A stretch of 64,000 nucleotides of DNA, from positions 62,001-126,000 of the forward strand of contig WOUO01000024.1 of NCBI GenBank assembly GCA_017139535.1, written 5' to 3'. Below, in pieces: positions 57,901 to 64,000 of this stretch; position 1 is the stretch's first letter; each line of letters opens with the position of its first letter. The translations under genes were made by a program, and so were the position numbers. The notes under the pieces were generated by a model that did no database searches, was not told the origin of the DNA, and was given only the letters and a program-made list of their open reading frames with translations. This stretch comes from Trichocladium uniseriatum. Lineage: Eukaryota > Ascomycota > Sordariomycetes > Sordariales > Chaetomiaceae.

Positions 57901-59421
57901 AGCCTCGAGGAACGGGAGAAGACGTATCTCAAGGATGCCATCTCGCTGCTTCAAAGCCCATGCCAGGATTCGGATGTTGTTCCGCGGCTCGTGCTCCTGC
58001 AAGCCTTTATTTCGACTGTGCAAGACACAGCCGCTGTCAAGAAACTGGAGGAAGACGGTCTGGACCTCAAGGGCCTCAAGGATCGTCTCCTTCAAGTCGC
58101 ATCGCCGATCGTCACGTCCGGAAAACGAAGCGGTAAAGCGCTGTTGGCGCTCTTGGTAGCCCTGGAAGCGCTAGGCGGGCTCGATGGCGAGGTCGTGCGA
58201 AAAGAACTGTCTGGCGCTGTCCCCTCATTGCTTGAGACGAGTGATACCCTTCTCGACAATGGTCTCCAGGCTGGCTGGCAAATCCGTATGTTCTTGGCGA
58301 ACCACTTCCCCGAAGCGCTCAAGTCGCCATTGAAGGTCAAGATGTCTGCCGAGCCGCAGGCGGGCACAGAGGAAGATGAGGATGCGGAGGATAGCTCATC
58401 TTCCGCGACACTCGGCAAGACTGCCCTGTTGCGGTATGTCGATGCAGTGGCACAGGCTGCGGACGAGAAGACAAAGCTTGGGTATATCAACGAGCTATTG
58501 GTCGAGGACACCGATGCCCAAGACTCGCCTGGCCGGCTCTTGGTCATTTACCGCCTGATTCAGCATCTCAAGGGTAAGTAACCCATCATTCCAGGTTTTA
58601 CTCTAGTTGTACTAACCCAACCAGGCTCCCGGCCATCTGAATCCCCCGACCAGCTCAACCTCGCACGAGCCCACACGATACTCTGCAACCGCCTCGAGTG
58701 CACAACAACCCCTGCCAACTTCCTCCTCATCTCCAAGGCCATCCACCTCCTCGTCGACCAGAATCCGGCCCACATGACGCAATGGAACATTGAGCTCACC
58801 CTCAGCACCGTCTCGTCCATCGCCGCCCAAGCCACAACCCACACCCTAATCTCGGCCTCGCCAGCCATCTACCCCTCCCTCTGTCGCCTCGTCGAGATGG
58901 TCATCAAGCGCCACCGGAAGCGGCTCGACGGACACTTCCACATCCTCATCACCGCCCTCCAATCCATGCTCCGTCTGCTTCTCTCCCGCCCACCACCTCC
59001 CCCCTCCCACGGCGGCAGCGAAGAATCCGATACCACCACTCGACACGCCCACCTCAGCGAAAAGCACGCCAAGCTCTTTTCGCGGCTCCTCACGCTCATC
59101 TGCGAGCCGACGGTCGCCTCGGTCTCGCGCTCCAACGCGACCAGCGGCGGGGGCCTCGACTCGGAAAAGGACCGGGCGAAGCGGTACGCAGGCGGGTATA
59201 TGTACCTAGTGGCGATGCAATACGTGCGGCTGCAGCTCGAGTTTGGGCTTTCCCCCGTTGTGCGCGAGGCGCTTGAGACGGCCGGGGTGTACTCTGTGCT
59301 GGATATCACGACGGCGGATGGGTTGCGGATCATGAATGACGGGATGGATCCGAGTGGGAGGGTGGTTTTTAAAGAGCTGTATAAGAGGTATCAGCGGTTC
59401 GGGAAGTGGACTGGTGTTTGA
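54921..59421 (+). CDS. urb2: Nucleolar pre-ribosome assembly factor Urb2/Npa2
   Basis: Exons 54921-54938, 55003-57119, 57170-57321, 57372-57631, 57680-57837, 57885-58573 and 58625-59421 give 1396 residues. Urb2 forms a complex with Npa1/Urb1 and others in early 60S assembly. Most of the protein is helical-repeat-like. The C-terminal ~220 residues match the Urb2/Npa2 C-terminal domain (MYLVAMQYVRLQLEFGLSPV, ending GDLxRMNDGMDPSGR-like with KELYKRYQRFGKW). A Ser-Asp repeat (SDSDSDSM) lies near residue 680. The first exon is only six codons (MGNYNM) and joins in phase 0 at ATG/GTAGGA...CAG/GCC. This start is the least certain part. All later joints keep the frame. Confidence 0.88.
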
Positions 59422-59493
59422 TTTGGTTTGGTTTATGATCAGCACGGTCGAATTGGAAGAGATAGACAATGTGACAATACAATATAAAGCAGT

Positions 59494-60836
59494 CTACTGC
59501 CCCCCTGTCATCCTCTGCCACCGCTGCGCAAACTCACGTATCCCTCCCTCGCCGCCCATACTCGCATCCACCACATCCTTGGGCAGCTTATGCGCTGAGT
59601 ACTGCGGCGAGCTGAAATTATACGCCGCCGGATCGTCCCGCTCCACCAGCCTCAGCTCCGGCTCATACTCATCCCCCGTCTCATCCTCCTCTTCCTCCTC
59701 CTCCGTAGTAGTCTCCTCCCTCCCGGCCTGCACATCCGCGTCCGACCCCAATAACGGCCTCGCCACCCGCCGATCCAACAACTCCCTCCAGTCAAACAGC
59801 AGCGAATCCGTCTTTCGCGCCCAGGGATTAATATCAATCAACCTTGCCCTGCCCAACCTACTCCTATTCTCCTCGTCATCGCTGTCGGCGTCATCGTCGT
59901 ACGCCGCCTCGGGGATGTACACGTCGAACACGAAGCACGGGTCGGGGAAGGACACGCGCAGCTTGGCGAATTGCTCGCGCGCGCGCTGGATGATTTGGTT
60001 GCGGAGAGAGCGCAGGAAGGCGTAGTGGTTGAGGTCGCGCTGGGCGATGGCGATGAGGGCGCGGTCTTTGACGAAGCAGCGGAATTCGAGGCTCGGGAGG
60101 GGGTTGAAGAAGGCGCGGAGGACGAGGACGGGGGTGAAGGAGGGGGTTTGTTGGGAGGACTGGGGTTGGGATGGTGATGAGGATGGGGGAGCGGTGTCGT
60201 CGAAGGCGTGGTCGAGGTCGTGGCTGATGAAGGAGGAGGATTTGAGGAGGATGTAGACGTCGTTGGCGGAGGTGCATTTTACTGTGTTGGGGTGCCGCGA
60301 GATCCAGGTTGCGTCTTTGGGGGAGGACCAGTTGAGCTTGGGGGCTGCGGCGCCGCCGAGGGAGGCGATAGCCGAGTTGATCTCGGCGTGGAGAGCCGGG
60401 AAGCGGCGGTTGGGGGGTTGGCGGGCGGGTTTGGCGGGTTCGTCTTCGCTGTCTGAGTCGGAGTCGGGCTCGTCGTCGGCGCGGGGTGGTGGGGGATGGG
60501 TGGAGGAGGGAAAGGAGGGTTCCCAGTCGTCATCGTCTGAGGCGGCTGTGTCGGATTTTGTGTCGTCTTCGTCACCCTCGTCCGCCAAGATGATGCCGTC
60601 TTCGCGGATGTACGAGATGAAGTCGGGGGTTAGAGGGATGATGCGGGAGCGGATGCAGGAGCCGCGGTATCTGTCCTTGTTAGTTTTGGGCATACTTCTG
60701 GGAGGGAGGAGACGTACTTGGGGAACCAGTAGTCGTATGAGCAGTGGAGGATGTGTTCCCTTGTGACGGGAGGGAAGCGCAGATCGCCCTCTGCTGGGCT
60801 CGCCCCCTGGCTCGTCGTGGCCTCGATGGCGGGCAT
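59494..60836 (-). CDS. cdc123: Cdc123 (D123) eIF2-assembly chaperone
   Basis: Exons 60718-60836 and 59494-60670 give 431 residues. Cdc123 is an ATP-grasp-like protein that helps join eIF2-gamma and eIF2-alpha, and so sets the rate of translation initiation. Family features are HCSYDYWFPKYRGSCIRS near the N-terminus, LHAEINSAIASLGGAAAPKL, WSSPKDATWI, EFRCFVKDRALIAIAQRDLN and the catalytic-region DINPWARKTDSLLFDW. Acidic Ser/Asp inserts (near residues 60-115) and a poly-Glu stretch near the end (EEEEEEDE) are typical of fungal members. The intron interrupts the FPK-YRG segment. Its stop lies 72 bp from the Urb2 stop (convergent), so the 3' UTRs may overlap. Confidence 0.95.
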
Positions 60837-61223
60837 GATGTCGATTCAGTGGTGAGAGATCCTGCTGTAGGGATGGTGTGAATGCCAATGGCGGTTTAAA
60901 TTCTTTAAATTGGGAAAAATAGACCAGTCATCCCCAGTGATTGTTAATCAAAGACTATTTATTCCCGAGTGTCGGTCTTCAGACCCTGAGGGGCAATGGA
61001 ATTTATGGTGGGGTTGACTCACTGAACGCGCGCAGGGATCCAAGCTGCCCCGCATTCTGTTATCCGTGCACCTTTATGGTTCTGCCGGGCATTCTGGAAT
61101 CTTGGAGCTCTCACCGCCTGTCGACCATCTCCCTCCCAGCATCACCAATTCAGTGAACCCGCCATTCCCCATTTCCCAATCTCCCACCAAACCAACAAAC
61201 AACCCGAACCGTCACCACCAAAA
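60837..61223. promoter_or_regulatory. Divergent promoter interval cdc123 / cwc21
   Basis: 387 bp between two start codons. An AT-rich patch (ttaaattctttaaattggg) lies at about 60895-60913. A pyrimidine-rich leader precedes cwc21. Confidence 0.4.
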
Positions 61224-61941
61224 ATGTCAGACAACGTCGGCCTCTCGACCCCGCGCGGCAGCGGCACGTCGGGGTACGTGCAGCGCAACCTGGCGCACAT
61301 GCGCCCCCGCGACATGGCGGCGCCCTACCCGCCCCGCGGCAGCGCCGACTCGGACAGCCTGCTGCAGCAGCACCGCCCGCGCCAGCCCGACAAGGGCCTG
61401 CTGGAGCACGACCGCAAGCGCGAAGTCGAAGTCAAGGTGTTTGAGCTGCGCGACCAGCTCGAGGAGGAGGGGTGCGTTCCCCGTCTATCTCCGCTAAATG
61501 TGTAGTCTCGAGGTGGCAGCTAACGAATTGTAATACAGCGTTGAAGAAGACGAAATCGACACAAAATGCGACGAGCTACGAAAAAAGTTGCTGGCCGAGA
61601 TGGAGCGTAACCAGGGGCGTGGGGCGGACGGCGGCGATCGGAGGAGGGGACCCGGCGGGATAGGCCCGGCGCCGAGGCGGAGCTTCAAGATGCATCAGGT
61701 GCACGAGCTGGCGGATGCCAAGATCAAGGAGAGCGAGCGGTTGCGGCAGGCGCTCAAGATCAGCAAGGACTACGAGGAGGGGAGCCACTGGCGGAGGCAG
61801 GAGGAGAGGCTCAAGAAGGGGCTGGAGCGGGAGGCGGGGGAAGAGAGGGAAGAGAGGGACGATAGGGAAGGGGGCAGGGAGAGGGAAAGGGAGAGGGAGC
61901 GCGAAAGGGAGCGTGATAGGGACCGGGATTATGACAGGTGA
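61224..61941 (+). CDS. cwc21: Pre-mRNA splicing factor Cwc21 (SRRM2 N-terminal family)
   Basis: Exons 61224-61471 and 61539-61941 give 216 residues. The N-terminus MSDNVGLSTPRGSGTSGYVQ is nearly invariant in this family and lies on the catalytic spliceosome near Prp8 and Snu114. The cwf21 domain follows at ~62-100 (LLEHDRKREVEVKVFELRDQ, then EEDEIDTKCDELRKKLLAEM), split by the only intron. The rest is a charged helix and an Arg/Glu/Asp repeat tail (RERERERERERDRDRDYDR) instead of the long SR region of human SRRM2. The start ATG has good context (aaaATGTC). Confidence 0.95.
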
Positions 61942-63877
61942 TGCTGTGGGTTGTTTAGAATCGCGGGATGGGTCTGGGATAGGTGCAGGAGTCTGGTGTT
62001 TGGGCGCATTTGGAACGGCAACTGGATTATTGTTTCTACGCCATGACATGGTGACTGGATTATTGTGTTTCTACGGCATGGCCGAAATGGTGTCAAGCTT
62101 CAGACATCACCACGAAATACCATAATGACGGAAATACTTGCCACCTGAGCAACCGATGTGTCATTTGGAATGCCGGCCCCCCTCCCCCACCCCCGCCATC
62201 CGCCCTTCTCGAAGCCCACTAGAACCATGAGAAGCAAACGAAAAAGAAAGAGGAAATTCTACGCCACCCACTAACATACGCCTCCTGCAGATGCTTCTAC
62301 CCTTGTTCCATGCTTCCACGCTCCGAGCCGTCCAGTCCCGGAGGCCGAACAGACCCGTCCCCCGTTCATGTACCGGTACATGCCCGATGAAGGACCATCT
62401 CTTTCCCCGCGGCACTGCATGGATAGAACTAGCCCCAAAACGCGGCCCCCCGTCTTAACCAATCAACCGCAGACGAGGTATGGGGTTTCCAAACGCCGCA
62501 TATACAACCAAAACGACTCATGGAAAGTCCGGCTAGCGACCGAAGTGGGGGGGCGAGGGGTGAGGAGCAACCGCTTGCTGGCTCGCATGCAGCGGTCATG
62601 CCTAACAGGGACAAGGCATAATCTGTAGGCAAGACAAGGCCAGGACCAGTCTTTCCCAAACGGGCTGCCAGAAACGGGCTGCGGCCGAGCTGCAGCCAGC
62701 GCACGCGAAGGGACTAGGGTGGTGGATGATGGAGGGGGAGGGGGGTTGTTCTTGGTTGTCCAACCACGCATGCGAGTTTGAGCCAAGGTTTTGTGGAGAT
62801 CAATCTGGGGTAAATTGATCGATCGCCCGACTTGTCCCGTCTTTGGACACTCTGCAGACAAGACAGAGTGTGGGTGAGACGGGATCCCCAGACGGGGGGG
62901 TCGGCTGATCGGCGCCCAGTGAGTAGAAACGTTGAAAGAAGGGCCGAGAGGGATTTATGGGAAATGGAAATGGTTGAGGGGACTCGAAGAGAGAGAATAG
63001 AAAGAGAGAAAATAATAATGAAGAAAACGAAGAAGGAGGCGAGCGAGAGGGAACTCCAAGCAAGATCAGCAGCTAATATGTGTAAAAAAGGAGTTAGCAA
63101 TAACAAAGCTCACAACACATGCCACCAACCTCGGCTCGGCCACATCCATCTCGTTCAGCCATATGGTAACACACACTCCTCGCACTCCTGACCCTTCAGA
63201 TATAACCACCAAAAACGCTCATCCATCCCATTCATTCATAACTAAGACAGACAGAATAGGCAGTAGGCAAACAAGCCAATCCCCCTCTTCCCTTGACCCC
63301 TCCCACCCACCACTTTTAAACCACCACCAACATATCGTCATGAACAAGCCCCGTCAGATACATAGCCCCCACGATATATGATTCAGCGACAAGAAAAAAA
63401 AAAGACAGCAGCCATCCATCATCATCAGGCGACCTCGTGGCCAGCGAGTTCTCATAACTCTCTGATTCTAGCCGGTCCAATGCCAAGTCCAGCCGCTCCA
63501 TCCATATCATGCCCTGTGCCATCTCCTCGATGTGCCGTCTTGTGCCGTGTTGTCTGTATTCGGGGATGCTGTCCCCCCTTCTGTCTCGTTCCGTCCGCAC
63601 AGGCTGGCATTGCTCTGAACCGCTGCCGCTTGCGGTTGACTTTGGCTGTCCTTGGACTTTCGTCAACTCTCCTTATAACTCTCTCGTCACGGCAACGCCC
63701 TCCTTTCGTGGTAATATGATGATCCCGTGCTGATTCCAAAATACCAATGACGGCTCCCATGTGCAAACGTCGTCAAGCAATCGTCTCCTTCAGCTAAAAT
63801 ATGGTGGTTGATAGCACATATCGGCCCACGCATCCGCTAGTACGGACAAGCGGGGGGCCGTCGCGGTAGGGTCTCGC
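61942..63877. other. 1.9-kb region without a recognised gene
   Basis: The left part should hold the Cwc21 3' UTR, and the right part probably a long 3' UTR of the gene ending at 63878. The open frames present (for example 62463-62861 and 63316-63666 on the minus strand) show no domains and overlap others. Confidence 0.5.
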
Positions 63878-64000
63878 TCATAGGAAGCCCGACTCGGCCA
63901 AGACCCTGCCAGTCAAGTAAGCATCTCTATCACACTATTCTTTTCATGACACCCAATTCCACACATACCTCACAATCTTCTCGTCCTCTCTCTCGCGCGG
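63878..64000 (-). CDS. 3' end of a truncated gene (last two exons), family unknown
   Basis: On the minus strand, 63969-64000 reads as an open segment (AREREDEKIV + partial codon) followed by donor GTATGT. An intron of 63 bases ends in CTTGACTGGCAG, and exon 63878-63905 completes R-VLAESGFL and a stop. The splice signals, branch-like CTTGAC and restored frame support a real gene end. The rest of the gene lies beyond the window. Too few residues are visible to name a family. Confidence 0.5.

Noticed and set aside
1..64000. CRISPR arrays, prokaryotic defence systems, prophage or biosynthetic clusters
   Set aside because: No regularly spaced repeats or related genes were seen. All recognised genes are eukaryotic and intron-rich.

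Overview
The window is nuclear DNA from a filamentous ascomycete. Genes are compact, on both strands, and interrupted by short introns (about 50-160 bp) with GTRNGT donors and CTRAC-like branch sites. Several proteins are of fungal type: a group I G-alpha ending in CGLI, a SAM-RA-kinase Ste11, DUF1770/Atg43-like, DUF3716, and a mitochondrial type II FAS dehydratase. GC-rich coding regions and the family content suggest a Sordariomycete, possibly Sordariales/Chaetomiaceae. That placement is inference. I see no bacterial, viral, CRISPR or secondary-metabolite cluster content.

Layout, left to right. 0.7-3.9 kb: EST1/SMG7-like telomerase/NMD factor (+). 4.7-7.9 kb: adenosine kinase and ribosomal protein uL2 (both -). 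9.9-13 kb: acidic WHIM-type chromatin factor (+) and DUF1770/Atg43-like protein (-). 13.6-18.8 kb: eRF1, prephenate dehydratase and Htd2 (all +). 19.3-23.4 kb: large PH-like/LRR protein (-). 26.9-29.6 kb: Ste11/NRC-1 MAPKKK (+), behind 3.4 kb without genes. 30.7-35.6 kb: dehydrin-like disordered protein, intron-containing tRNA-Gln(CTG) and Sas10/Utp3 (all -). 36-39.5 kb: APH-fold kinase and Tsc10 (both +). 40.6-44.9 kb: DUF3716 protein and G-alpha (both -). 45-49 kb: gene-free. 49.1-54.5 kb: Gcn5 (-), CAAX-tailed SMR protein (+), orphan membrane protein (+), Mic10 (-). 54.9-61.9 kb: Urb2 (+), Cdc123 (-), Cwc21 (+). 63.9-64 kb: the last exons of a truncated gene (-).

There is no operon-like organisation. 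Ribosome production and translation are well represented (uL2, eRF1, Sas10, Urb2, Cdc123), along with RNA processing (Cwc21, EST1/SMG7-like) and chromatin (Gcn5, WHIM protein). Two signalling genes, Ste11 and G-alpha, each sit next to the longest gene-free stretches, which probably hold long leaders and regulatory DNA.

The most unusual items are non-genic. Two copies (42.6 and 48.8 kb) of a short element share terminal inverted repeats, TA boundaries and a purine-rich core, and look like a non-autonomous Tc1/mariner-type MITE. A tRNA-headed SINE-like element lies behind the SMR gene. Protein-level points of interest are a possible mitochondrial isoform of adenosine kinase, a prenylation motif on an SMR-domain protein, and a prephenate dehydratase whose ACT domain lacks the usual ESRP arginine. 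Exon boundaries were placed by hand from splice signals and reading-frame continuity, so errors of a base or so are possible.
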